A stretch of DNA of 64,000 nt, taken from NCBI GenBank assembly GCA_028751875.1, contig CM054134.1, positions 46,706,345 through 46,770,344 of the forward strand, given 5' to 3'. The position numbers and the translations under genes were made by a program. The stretch is from Rapana venosa. Taxonomy: Eukaryota; Mollusca; Gastropoda; Neogastropoda; Muricidae. The notes beneath the pieces are model-generated. The model had not been told where the DNA came from, ran no database searches, and was given only the letters and a program-made list of their open reading frames with translations. This document shows, in pieces, positions 51,886 to 64,000 of the stretch. Position 1 is the first letter of the stretch, and each line of letters begins with the position of its first letter.

Positions 51886-53194
51886 GTGGGTACACAGCTG
51901 TGCACGCAAAATCCCACCATTGGTGGTGCACCTCAGAGCTCTAGCAGAGGGACAATGGGGTGGGGGATAATACTTTGGCAGGTGTGTTAAAGTCTGTCAA
52001 AAAACGAAACCCTATGTTACAAGCATACAACATAGTTGGAAATAGTGCACTATTTGAAAAAACAAAATCAAAAAAAGCCAATCAGCTGTGCTATGCAGTG
52101 TCAAAGATAAAAGCCCAGGGATGTAACTCATCTTTGATACAATGATACAATCATAAGTGTTCAAATACAATCACAACATTTAAAGGAATCAAAAGCTACC
52201 CTGTTCTTCATATACTGAAAAATTCAGACAAAATGTAGGACCAAACACATGTGGCAGTCAGGGCAATTACAAAAATAATAAAGGCAATCAAAATATTATT
52301 TTAAAATGTGAGAAAACCAAGGAAATTCTGGAGTCCCTTATAAAGTGTTTCAAATGTAATAAGAGCTGAACATTTTGGTTCTGGTTACAACAAGATGTGC
52401 CTGAGATACAGACCGTATTTGCCACATAAATGTACATGCAGTATCTGTATTGTAATAGCCTCTTCGTAATGCACACGTATACAGAGTGCACATGTATAAG
52501 CTATGTTTGTACTGTTATTCTCATGAATTGTGAAGTAGGTGATTGGAGAAAAAGATTGACTTTGCTTATCCATATGTATACACACAGTTATCCATAAGCA
52601 TACAGAAACTCTCTCTCACTCACAAACACACACACACAAGCACGCAGGCGCACACACACTTAATCTCCCCCACTCGCTCACTTGCATAATGCCTACAAAT
52701 TAATATGGGGCATAAACCCACATATAGACACATAATATGCAATTCAGCTGGCAAGTGAGCTTTTTCCACAAGTAAAGCAGTTGAAAGTGAAACATGACTC
52801 TGGCTGGAGTTTCACCTGTTTATGTGAAGTGTGTTTATATTTGCATTTAACTGTATAATACCCACTGATCTGGTCTATTGGCACATCTCTTCCTGTGGCA
52901 TTCAAGCATTTTAGCTTTAATAGCATTTACACTCCTGCCAGATTTTCTGTGTCAATTTCAGCCCCCCAAAAGCACCTTATCACAGTGCAACTCTACCTAT
53001 TTCTGTTTTGTTACTGTTTGGATGTGAATTTGTATCCCTATGAAAGTGGTTACTTTGTTTGAAATTTTACTAAGAGGTTCTTGTACATGCAATATGCTGA
53101 ATGCATCTGAAAAACCAACAACATGACCACCTTTAATGATGCAATGGATGAGGGGAAGTCCGGGTTTGGACTGGATTGAACCCAGGACCTCTTG

Positions 53195-53275
53195 CTTGCG
53201 GGGAGTGGAGGAAGCTGGTTGCAAAATCTTCAGTGGTGCCCCCATGGTCTACAGGACTACGGGCTAGGTGAAGGT
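53195..53275 (+). mobile_element. Short 3'-end copy of the same LINE family
   Basis: The stretch reads ...gtggaggaagctggttgc...ggtgcccccatggtc...actacggg and aligns by eye with the last about 70 bases of the element ending at 8803 (tggagggaactggttgctg...ggtgcccccacggtc...actacggg). It is a 5'-truncated copy, or a SINE that has captured this LINE's 3' end. Just upstream (about 53145-53190) a minus-strand B-box-like ggttcaatcc occurs. Confidence 0.6.
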
Positions 53276-55135
53276 GAAAATATTAACACTGTATCTCCAG
53301 TCTATCAGGAGAATCCATCCATAATTATGTGCTAATCTTTCCTGGCCACAGACAATAACACAGCCCATTCATAAGACAGATAATGAGGAAATGTGCTTTC
53401 GTATTGTAACTGCGATAATAAGTGTACACTTGCTTTTTGTGTGTAGATTTGTATTATTGTGTTGTAAAATATGGACAATGAATGTACAATTTGGTTTTGT
53501 GAATTGCTACAGTCTTGAAACATGCCTATTGTATGCTGAATTTCACAAACTTTTTCTTCCTAACACTTTTGCTAAATTTTGGATGTTAGCATGTACACAC
53601 CAACATTGGACTTTTTTTGTCTAGGGTTTGAGTGTGTGTGTGTGGGTGGGTGGGTGCTTATGTTTGTTTCTCTTGTTGGTGCTATTTTCAGTTTGTTGGA
53701 TTGGAGTAATTCCAGCACTTTATAATGTGATTTGATCTTTTGTTCATAGTGCTGTATCATATGGACCGATTTTGTCTTTCATGTATTTGAATCACTGTGA
53801 GCAGGGCATTTCAGTGTTTTCTTGGTGTCACATTTGTTGGGTTGTGTGTGGTGGTTTTTTTCCCTAGGGATTCATCTTAATTCATCTACTGATATTATAT
53901 TCCTGTTGCATTTTTGTTGTTGATGCAGTATGCTTGTTGCATATTTTGATTTTAGGAAATAGAATTATCATTAGTATTCTCATTTCATTAAGCTTGCAGT
54001 TCTTAATTCTTTAACACAGAAAAAGGAATGTAGACTATTAGGTCTGTGAATGTTTTGAAGAGTGTGTGTGTTGTGTGTGTGTGTGTGTGCACATATTCAT
54101 AAATGATGTTGAATACTTACACTGTAAAAGTTTTTAATTCATCATTTCTCTTTTAGTAATTAATCACCAATTATAAAAGACTTTTCTGAAGACAAGTTTA
54201 AGAACAAAATTTCTAAGAAGTCGTAAAGAAATGATCTAAATATCTTTCAACAGTTGTAGTTGAATAATTTACACACACACACACACACTCACATGCACCC
54301 ACTTAGTGAACTTACATGCACCCACTTAGTGAACTTACATACACCCACTTTGTGAACTTTGACTAGTTTTCCTAAAATGACTTTGGGATATCAAGGATAA
54401 TGTTTCTTGCTAGAAAATCAACATATCAAAGATCCAATGCACACACACACAGAGAAGCCTACACATACATGCATGGATACAAATACACACACACACATGC
54501 GCGCACACATGCATCACACAAACACACACATAGAGTAACATAAGTTTAGTCTTGAATAAGCTACAGGCTTTTGAGAAAATAATGTTATGCTCTTTAATCA
54601 CTGTGCTTATTCATACACTCTAGAAAAGAAAGCTAAGAAACAGCCAACAACATCAACTGTGCTTGCTCATGTTAAAGAAACAAGCTATTGAATGAATTTT
54701 CTATTTCTCAACCTGTGTGTATGTGTGTAAAAAGGAAGTTTGGGAAAAGGAGGAAGGTTGTATTTGGTTGATTTGTTTGATTTGGTTTGTACGTTTGTTT
54801 CCTCTTCTTGTTGATTAAAATTACTGTGCCACAGATTTGCGTTCTTGCCAGCTAGTGCTGAACCTCTCCCTGTGAAGCAACACTTGCTCCCAAGCATCTG
54901 CATTTTTATGTCAATCAAACCTGTGTCGAGATGTTTTGAGCACAACACAGTGTCACATGCCATAGGCTTTAAGTATTCTGCAACTTCTGGAAGCTGATGT
55001 GATTTGTGTACAGTATATGTTATGTAAATGTTCACTTTGAAGGATTAAACAGTTCTCAGATTTCTATCAGATTGTTTGGGTTTATTTTGTTGTTGTACTG
55101 AATCATAAATGTATGTGTGTGTATATATATATATG

Positions 55136-55169
<34 letters not shown>

Positions 55170-55984
55170 CATGTGGGAGAGAGTATAAGTTAAGATTGTT
55201 ATTAGATTATAGTGGGATATGGAAACATCTTATAGATTACATTATGAGATCACAATAGGGTTGAAAACATTGCAGACAACAGTGAATGACAAAACTGGCA
55301 GTCTGGGCATCTAATACAAAAACATACCAGTTATGCAAGCAGTGGCACCAGACTAGCAGTTGCATTTGATAAAAGTAGGTCTTGTGGGACTATCAATTTA
55401 CAAGTGGAAGACAGTCTATAATGGAATGCCAAAGCCTTTGCATGAAAATCCCCAATCCTACCTCTTTTCTGAGCCTGAAGAGCAGAAATAGGGCCAGTAC
55501 TGGTGTGGACATAGATTTTTCATTCTCCTTTTACGCACTTTTCATATGATATTTGTACAATCGAGTTCCATTTGAACAAATGCCTAAAATAAAGGTAGAG
55601 GACAAACACGTTGAGGTAGCCAATTACAACCTCTTCATCATTTTTTAAATGTTTTTTTCTGGAAAATATATATAAAAGAATAAGACAACAACAAAATAAA
55701 ATAGACTTAATAAGATACCGAAACATTTAGGATGCTCCTTTGCATTCAGAAGATGAACAGCTCAGCTGCTGCAATGAAAACAGCAGTAAGCTTCGAGTCC
55801 TGGTATGGTGTCCAAGCTGGGTTTTCCTACAAACCGTCTTGTGTAGCAGGTAGGATTGTTGCATATTTTCTGTTGTCTGGCTGCAAGTCTTTGCAAGGGC
55901 ACTGCTCTGTGTGGCTTATGTAGCATCATGTTCTTTATGGAGGCAGTTGAGGCCTATCCCAGGTAAATATGCTCAACTTCCATC
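53276..55984. other. No gene seen
   Basis: AT-rich with CA/TG runs and the 24-bp repeat at 54291. No coding block with splice sites is recognised. Confidence 0.5.
54291..54360 (+). repeat. 24-bp tandem repeat, 3 units
   Basis: acatgcacccacttagtgaa + ctt is repeated with small changes directly after a (CA)n run. Confidence 0.85.
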
Positions 55985-56250
55985 ACTTAAGGAGGAAATC
56001 CTTCCGATGAGACTATAAACCGAGGCCCCGTGTGCGAACGCATGCAGAACATCTTGCGCACACGTTAAATCCTGTTCCGCTGTTCGAAAGAGTAGGCCAT
56101 TGTGTGCCGGTGGGAACAGATGACAAAATTTTAAAAAAACGCATACACACACGCATAAATTTTTTTAAAAAAATTTAAGTCATCTGAGCGCTTTGATTTG
56201 TTGCTTTACAAGATTCAGGGCTATATAAATTCCATATATTATTATTATTT
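55985..56250 (+). mobile_element. SINE family 1 body with LINE-like 3' end and (ATT)n tail
   Basis: It starts inside the family-1 body (gatgagactataaaccgagg) and, after aaaattttaaaaaaacgcat, changes to gcgctttgatttgttgcttt, acaagattcag and ctatataaattccatatatt with an ATT triplet tail. The same 3' module occurs at 49440-49556 (+), 19790-19870 (-) and 20298-20385 (-), so it is probably the 3' end of a LINE whose machinery mobilises it. Confidence 0.7.
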
Positions 56251-56724
56251 ATTAATAGAGTCTGAACTGATGTAATATGAAATGTTGCTGTATATTCATG
56301 CTTTGCTGCTTGGCTTCAGAGTCGCAAGTGGATCTGTCCACAAGCGCTTGTACTGCGTTTCCGTTTACTTGGAAATAAGCAGTCTCATAGCTAAGCATAC
56401 TGCAATAGGAGTGAGTCCTCAGCTAACAGGATCACTGCACGACTCCTAAGTCATCAAGGTCAGTACTCCGATTGGACTGTATGTTATACAGAATGGACAT
56501 AGCGTTTGTCAGGAGACAACTCTGTAAGAAACGTGCGGGTTGGCCTTGATGTTGGCTGCTGCTCCTTTTATGACTTGTCTCAGCTTTGCAGTTCGTGCAG
56601 TAAAGGCCGGTGGCAACGTTAGTCCTCTTTTCTCCGTCCATAGGGTGCTGGGTATTTTTGTCGTTCCTCAGCTAGGGCTCCGAGGTTCACCAATGCTGAG
56701 ATTTTGCGTTTGTGACCGTTTTTG

Positions 56725-56965
56725 AATTACGGGATCTTTAACGTGCATATTTGATCTTCTGCATGTGTATACACACGGAGGGAATTAAGGCACTGGGAGG
56801 TCTGCACTTGAAGTTGACCTAAGAGATTGTAAAAATCCCCATCCTTAATTCACCAGACGCAGCTGAGATTCGAACCCATAACTTCATGGACCCATGGGGT
56901 TGAAGCCTAACGGTCTAAAATCACTCTGTTATAGTGTCCGACATTACTGGGTATACATCCTTGCC
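56725..56965 (-). mobile_element. tRNA-derived SINE, gastropod-type, minus strand
   Basis: Read on the minus strand it has a tRNA-like head with B box gggttcgaatctcagc. It then runs to the sequence that on the plus strand reads gggatctttaacgtgcatat and tgtgtatacacacggaggg. I recognise this layout as a SINE that is abundant in gastropod genomes; the taxon link is from memory and unverified. Confidence 0.65.
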
Positions 56966-57449
56966 CTTCCAATTCGGACTGCATCCTCTGCAGAGCCATC
57001 AGTGTAGACATGAGTTCAGGAGTCCTTCGGATGGTGGGTGTGGAAAGTACAAGGATGTGAAACTTTTTCTCAGGGCTTACTCTGAGATTTTTTGAATTTT
57101 GTGTTTAATCCAACACAAAAGATGCTGGAGTGACTGAAGATGGAAGCTTCCTCTCTCCAAGCTGGAAGAGCAGGACACGGAGAAATCTCTCTGGAATCAT
57201 GGTAAGCCTCTTGAATTTGGCAGCCTCCGTGTCTGCCTGGTTGGCGCCTTCAGTCACTCGTGACTACTGAGTACACTTTGTGCTCGGCATACGCGAGACG
57301 GAAGGAACAGTCAGATTTTAATGTGTCATACCCATGATCTGAAGTCATCTTGCTCAGTGAGGATGTGAGTTAAGTTGTAAAGGAGTTGTGTGTCTCAGGA
57401 GATTTTTTCCCACGGAGTTTTGCAGTTTTTCTGAATCCCTTTCTCCTGC

Positions 57450-57600
57450 AAGTCATCTGTCCGGGTTAGACTATAAATCGAAGTCCTCTGTGTGTGTGTG
57501 TGTGTGTGTGTGCGTGCGCGCGCGTGTTTGCGTGCGCACCTATGACATCTTGTGTACACATTAAAACGTCGTCCATCTTTTGCACAGGCTGAAAGAATTA
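57450..57600 (+). mobile_element. Degraded family-1 SINE body with (GT)n expansion
   Basis: gttagactataaatcgaagt and gacatcttgtgtacacatta match the family-1 body, with a (GT)n/(GC)n array grown between them at about 57488-57525, where other copies have gtgtgcgaacgcacgc. Confidence 0.5.
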
Positions 57601-57712
57601 GCCCAACTATGCCCAATGGTATGGCTGTGACATCAACACGCGCAGCATGTCCTTTGCCACCTGGAGAGTGATCTGCCAAGTTTGACTTGTTCAGGGGAAG
57701 AAGAAAAAGAAG

Positions 57713-57713
<1 letters not shown>

Positions 57714-57793
<80 letters not shown>
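57714..57793 (+). repeat. (GA)n microsatellite
   Basis: A GA run with one AAG break. Further GA, GT and GCGT blocks follow to about 58165. Confidence 0.9.
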
Positions 57794-57796
<3 letters not shown>

Positions 57797-58040
57797 CATG
57801 CAGACACATATGTACACATTTTGGGGCTCTTTCTTCTGCTTTGCACTCAGACCAATAATAATACAGACAGGCACAGACAATGCAAAGTGGTGTATTTTTC
57901 TGTCATTTTTACCTTTTTTTCCATTTAGACAGATAGAAAGGAAAAGGTAAGAGAGAAAAGAGAGGAGAGACAGAGAGAGGGAAGGAAAGAAAGAAAGAGA
58001 GAGAGAGAGAGGGTGCATAGAATAGAATGAACGCACAAGC

Positions 58041-58072
<32 letters not shown>

Positions 58073-58792
58073 TGTGTGTGTGTGTGTGTGTTGTTGTGTG
58101 TGTGTACGCCCGCGCATGCACACGTATGTGTGTGCCTGTGTACGCGTGCACACTCGTTTCGTACGCGTGTGCAGGCTCACGTACATAAAAAAATGAATGT
58201 ATCAATGAAGTTTCGTGTGCATCCACACTGTATTCATGATCGTATGAGGTGTTGGCAAACCCACATGGAGACAAGTCTCAATCAAAACACTCAAATGCAC
58301 TATGATACATCAAATTAAACGACAAGGGAAAAAATCGACACAAACAAACAAACGATGTTGGCTGAGGTTCTCAAAGAAATGTTATCACAAAAATCAAACA
58401 ATGCAGAAATATAGGTTGCATCATTATCTGAGGAATCGGTGTCTTTTACTGATCCTTGTGTTGAAAACTGCTTTTCTGTGCAACTTTTGAAGCTATGTTT
58501 ATTCAAACGTGTATGGAAACTTAGAAACCGTTTTCTACACACACAAAAATCCACACAAAAGAGACACACAAACAACCCTTTCCTAACAATAACATCTTAT
58601 AAAAAAAAAAGACCTGGATCAGCAATTAACAAACTACTCTTCTAGTCAACCGACAAACTTTCTTGAAGACGATAACTAAACATTAAAATTGTATTTTGTT
58701 GGTGTTATTTGGTTTTTTTCAGAATCATCGTGCTGCATACCTAATACATTTGATTTCACTAGGGAACGAAAATACTTGGAGAAAATTCATTT

Positions 58793-58869
<77 letters not shown>
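58793..58869 (+). repeat. (GA)n microsatellite
   Basis: A GA run with a single GGAG interruption. Confidence 0.9.
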
Positions 58870-61800
58870 ATCATTATTGTCGAAACAAGCTTTAATGTTT
58901 AAAATTTCCATCCTCAGAAATGTCTTCTATTTCACGATTTTATTTCTTGGAGGGGGTCGTGGAGGAGTAGGAAAAGGTCTTTTTATATGTTCGTTTTGTT
59001 GCCACATTTTCTTCACATTTTTTCCCCTGAACATACTCAGAAAGCAGCTTGTTTTTTGTCTTATTTTCTCATAGTGGCAGCACTTGAAACCATATGAATC
59101 AAGAACAACTGTTGCAGTTAATGTCTTTGTTAACCGCATCATCAAAACAAACAATATCATCATTGTGGTCATCATCATTGCTATCATCGAATCTTCAAAA
59201 TCATACTTGTTATCTTTGGGCTTTTTTTTTCTTTTCAATTGAAAAATCAACTCAGATAACCATCGGTTTGACACTTACCCACCCTTAACCCCCATTTTCT
59301 CGTCAGTTTCTTTGAAATTTTTTTTTTTTTTTACTACTATCAATTTACAAGTGAATCGCCCTCCCCCTTCCACGGTTTTGAACAAAAACTGCAGGATTCT
59401 ACCCCCCCCCCCCCCCTCCTCCCCCAAACAAATGAACCCCAAAAAGTAAAACCGAACCACCCAAACAGGATGATTTAATTTTTTTTTCAATTAACAACCG
59501 GTAAACCTACAAGGAACCAGAAGACAATGTAACAGGCCTAGTGGCACAGAAAAGCATTGTTTCAACACAAAGAACAGGAAACGTGTGAGGAATCAACGGA
59601 ATCGCAGCTTGGCACCATCACTTTTGCAAACAGCCACAACCTGTCAAAAGAGAGAAGATAGAAATTCATTTCAGCACATAGTGGAAACTGCACCTTTTTA
59701 TTTATTTATTATTATTTTAATTACAATAAGAAAGTCATAAGATTTCAACGCAACTACAAAGGCCATGAATTCGTAACAAACGATGACACGTCGTATCAGC
59801 CTGTGCTGTGTGACGTCACTCAACCGATTTCTCAAAATAGTACTCGACAAACCACAACATTCTATTTTCTTGGTCAAATAAATCTCATTCATGTCGAGGA
59901 TTGTTATATATTAAAAAATGACCAGTAAGTAATAAATTAAAGGTAACAGGACAAACAACAATAAATTGAGATGACAATTTCTTGAAAAATGCCTACAAAA
60001 ATATTTCAGAGGAATAATGCTTGGAAACATCTCTTAAAATGATATTTGCAAAGGTTTTTGATACAACTTACGTCATCAGCATCGAATCAATGAAACTCTT
60101 TAACGGTTTCAGCGCCCCATCATATCTAGTAACAGTCATGTTTTTCCATGTTTGTAGCTTTTTCTACCTCAAGATTAAATTCAAACAACAGAAAAAAGCT
60201 TGCTTTGTAATATTTCTATTTAAAAAAACTTCAACACGGTTTCGGCTAGTAAAGATCACACTTTGATGCAAGTCAAGGTGAACTCACTTCAGCTTTAGCT
60301 AAATGTACATTAGGGAAAAAAAATTATGTCAAGTTAGAACCACTAGTATCAACGATTTCATCGTAGGGATGTTTGTATAATTTTATACATGCCACACCGA
60401 TAATCCCTGTACTTTTCTATACAAGATAAAATATAAAATGATGTAACAGCGGGGATGAGGGGTGGGGTAAAACAAAAAATCTAATAAGTTAAAGTATAAT
60501 CTGGTGCACGAAGAACTGTACACGATTGCTAACAGCTCGTCATCATCTGTGCGCATATTGAAATGTTTGAAATGGAAATTATTTCGTTCACGAAACATGA
60601 CATCATCAGAAACAAAATGTACATCATGCATCAGGCGCCCTTGAATCATGAAATATGTATTCCTATAGTCTTGCATCACAACACCTCGTGCATTATTTTT
60701 TTTCTACATAAAAGAGTCATCACAAACACACGTGTACAAGTCTCTGAAATGCCTGTGCCAGACATAGGCTGGGCAACTCCCAGTCAGGTGCATAGGCCAA
60801 CAACAATATCCACGGTAACAGTTCGCGGCTTTCCAGTTAAAATTAATGCAGTACAATTCCTAAATCAGCATTTTCGCATTGATATGCTTAATTTTCGCAC
60901 AAAACTATTGAACTAGTTTTCTGCTGACCGGTTTAACAGCCCTGAACAGACCCGATTTTGTTTTTGTTTTTGGTTTGCTGTTTTAGAAACAAATTTGCGA
61001 CGTTTCTTACGTAAACTTAGATGCCAACTGTTTAAAAAAAAAATTAAATGAAAATGACGTCACCGGCTCTGTCATTAACAATCAGAAGCCTGTTCGAAAA
61101 ACAAACTGTTAGCAATACCATAATGAGTAATCTGTAGCAAAAATGTTGTTCTACTTAGACCACAAACTGTGAAGTTGGATGACCAAGTGTTTTTCATTTT
61201 TACATTGGATAACACTGACAAAAAAATGTTCTGACATTCAGTTTAGACCCATGAGGTTAGTTCAAAGAATGACATGATTCATTTAAATCGTTGTCTGTTT
61301 CTCTCTGGGTATGTTAACTCAGCTTGTCAGTGCTCATGCCTAGTGCACATTTGTGTCGTAAAGTGGTTATTGTCGTAAAGTGGATAGGCTCAACAGAGAT
61401 AACAACTTCTCCCTGGGTCTGGAAACTTCCTGTAGGGGAAAAAACCCACCTTCCCTTCACAAGGTAGACTGTCATTTCACAGACTGCAAATCACAAGACA
61501 AACAATATCAAATCTGACAACCTATGTCGTCTTTGTGAGTGTGCGAATCGGGTAAAAAAACAAAACACCCCAAACAAACCAACAACAGATTTTCCCAGGA
61601 AAGTCAGGGATTATTCGTTTTACAATTTTCAGTCTCCACTGAGATTTTATTTATGTAATATCTTTTTATTGCCATGGTTTTGGGTCGTGTTTTCATGTGT
61701 GTTGATAGACAACGATAGGCTAAGCAGTTTACAAATGATTTCATGTTACTTTTTGATTGGGTTCGCGCGCTTGAACGTCTTAATCCAGTTAGATACTGGG

Positions 61801-63125
61801 AATCTATCAAACGATACCACGCATGTTTGTTCTTTTAGGCCTACTGTTTTGAGGGCATGTTGATTTTGACACAACAGGCCTCGGATTTCCAGAACATAAA
61901 ATATTGTCACAGTTGAAGTATTATGCATTTTGCCACGATATCTAGTCCATACTCTCGCCCTTGTCATTAGAACAGTTTTATTGTAAGCCATCAGCCAGTT
62001 CCATTTTAATCGAATGTTTCAAAGCAGCATTTAGATAGAAAGCCTGCTTTGTACCAGGCCAGCATTGCACTCAGACAGAAAAGACACCAAACCGTGTTGC
62101 TGACTACGCAGATGAAGGAAACTCAAAATCTTGGCGTTCTTCGATTTATTTGTAACCAGTTGAAGGGTGCTTTTCTTTTTGAAATGTGGAGCAGTGTCAA
62201 TCTGTATTAACTAACGGTTATAGCAGAATCTTTCTTCTTTTGAATATGCTGACACTGCATGACTGATTTGAAGCAGACATAGCAAAAGGTACTAGGTTCA
62301 CTAATGATTTTTAAAAAACCCACACCGAATGAAATTGGTTTGATTTTTTTGTTATGAAATATTATAGTAGCACTCAAGTTAAATTTTCAGTACAGCGTAT
62401 CGTAAAGTGATTTTACAATGGTGAGTTATGAACTACAGACATTGGCTACTTAACCAAACTGAACTTGCAGGAAGTGAAAACGAGTCCACGATTTTCAGCA
62501 TTCTCAAGAATGCAAGAGGACGATTTCTGTAGGTTTAGCATTGCTCTTAACATATTTGAAGCCCACATCAATTTTTCAGATACTTTTAACAATGCCATAT
62601 ATATAAACATAAGATGCCGCAAGTGCTGATTCCTATGTATGAATATGCGGGTCTTTAATTTGTTTTTGTTTTTAATCAATGAGCATCTGTTAATATTGTA
62701 AAAGAAAAAAAATAAAGTTCAAGCCTTTCAACTTCAGAAGTCGAACCTGATTTCAATGGAGTTTGTGAATAAGGGGAAAATTCGTGGGTCCTCTCCACTT
62801 AACGTTTACCTGAATGGTATCTGGTGGCTAGCATCTTAATTACTGATTTAAAGATTTGTGGTTGGTTTTTCCTGAACGTTCATTATCAAAAATTGGAATA
62901 CAATTGTGGCTTACACACTGAGACAGTCTGTTGTGCACTTCTCTTTTCCTGCCTTGAGTCAGTCAACCATAACAAGGTTTGATTTCAAACGGTTATGCAC
63001 ATGTTTCAAAAATCAGCAAATCGAGCAAATACAGTGACAAAACGTCATCATCTTCAGTTCAGTAAGGGTTCAACGGGAGAGTAGATTTAATTTTCAGTGT
63101 AGACCACAAGATAACTTTTAGCAAA
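58870..63125. other. No gene seen
   Basis: Unique AT-rich DNA with a C run at 59402-59416. Short frames lack codon-like composition and recognisable motifs. Confidence 0.5.
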
Positions 63126-63475
63126 GGATGGATGCCAGGGGCTGTCGGTATAAACAGCACTCCCACCCTCTGGAAATTCTGTGCTAGGAGTTCCCTCTTT
63201 TCTATCCCTCTGTTAGTTTATGCCGTGTTCCTTTTCTTCCTGTCGCCTCTTCCTTATCTTTTTTTCTTTTTTCATTTTTTTGCCTTCTTGGTCCATTTTC
63301 CTGCATTTTAATCAGAAAGTCTTAAAACATAACAATTTTCTCCCATGCCAAAATCGGATACCCGGCCTGGGCCTGACTTGTCAGGCGCTTGACGGCAGCG
63401 CAAAGCATTTTCACTCATATGACAGACAACAATAGTTGCTGTCTGAGCGTTTAACGAAGAAGAGGAAATGAAGGA
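63126..63475 (+). repeat. Hairpin/GAA-tail repeat, copy 3 (full)
   Basis: ggatgccaggggctgtcggt, aacagcactcccaccctctg, gccttcttggtccattttcc, gcctgacttgtcaggcgctt, then the hairpin cagacaacaatagttgctgt-ctg and aacgaagaagaggaaa. The internal cctgacttgtcagg is itself a short palindrome-like hairpin. Confidence 0.75.
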
Positions 63476-64000
63476 TTCTACAATTACAGAAATTCACACT
63501 CACAAAATCATGGGGGGTGGGTTTGGGTGAGAGGGTTACGGTGGAAGAAAGGGGTAAAGAGGCAGAAAGGAGAAGGGTGATTTTTTTTCTTTTGAATACA
63601 AGAATACCTGGTTTTAGCAGATCTTTTAAAAAAACAAACAACAGATTTAAACAAGACGGCTGTTTCTCTGATTAAGTAGATCTTTCTGCTATGATTGTGA
63701 GCTTAATCTTTTTCTCTTTTTTTTGTCACCAGGATTTCATGAACTTCTTACCGTCAGCATAGTGATCAGTCTGAAGCCTTGTCATTAGAACTTAATCCGC
63801 GTCATTTCTTAGACCGTTAGTTAAGCCAGTCTTTCGTTTTGGGGGGAACATTACCTGATAAGTCGTCATATCATCAATCATGCATGTCTTGGATGTTTGA
63901 AACATTTATTCGACTGGAAATGAGCACGCCAGAAAAATCATGAAGTAGCGAGCAGTAGCAAGATCACACACAGCATGAGAGCGAGTAGCAGTCTTTCCAC

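Noticed and set aside
57395..58186. 263-codon minus-strand frame
   Set aside because: Made of (GA)n, (GT)n and GT/GC repeats (Ser-Leu, His-Thr runs) with no conserved block and no splice-supported exons.

Overview
The window looks like nuclear DNA of an invertebrate animal, most likely a marine gastropod mollusc. Genes are split into short GT-AG exons by long introns. There is dense (CA)n, (CT)n and triplet microsatellite DNA, and several tRNA-headed SINE families resemble ones common in caenogastropod genomes. The taxonomic call is an inference. No bacterial operon, CRISPR array, phage or toxin system is present.

Three protein genes can be built from the sequence. (1) YARS2, mitochondrial tyrosyl-tRNA synthetase, is on the + strand in 13 phase-consistent exons between 10759 and 23453 (473 codons). 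(2) WBP2, the GRAM-domain WW-binding adaptor, is on the - strand in 7 phase-consistent exons between 38953 and 26684 (273 codons). The two genes are tail to tail, with candidate poly(A) signals about 70 bases apart near 23950-24025. (3) An unrecognised 209-residue membrane protein is on the + strand at 42892-45502 in three coding exons. It has two transmembrane helices and a cytoplasmic-type tail with PPAY and PPNY motifs.

The rest is intergenic or intronic and repeat-rich. 1-10758: SINEs, a 44-bp minisatellite of about 13 units, a cluster of triplet arrays, and a non-LTR retrotransposon fragment (7209-8819) whose 5' part is inverted and which has an 11-bp target-site duplication (a twin-priming product). 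10759-23453: YARS2, whose introns carry several repeats, two of them touching exon 8. 24000-38953: WBP2 and its introns. 39000-42890: upstream DNA with an unusual SINE. 45503-64000: no convincing exon; SINEs, a 3' LINE scrap and microsatellites.

The most unusual items are these: a SINE family whose head looks tRNA-derived and whose next segment looks 5S rRNA-derived (three copies, one with a perfect 11-bp TSD); a YARS2 exon whose 3' splice site is preceded by a long (TG)n tract instead of a normal polypyrimidine tract; an 84-bp direct repeat that copied the end of a YARS2 exon with its splice donor on both sides of a retro-insertion; and a roughly 350-bp repeat family with a 3' hairpin and GAA tail. 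I did not find a new multi-gene system.
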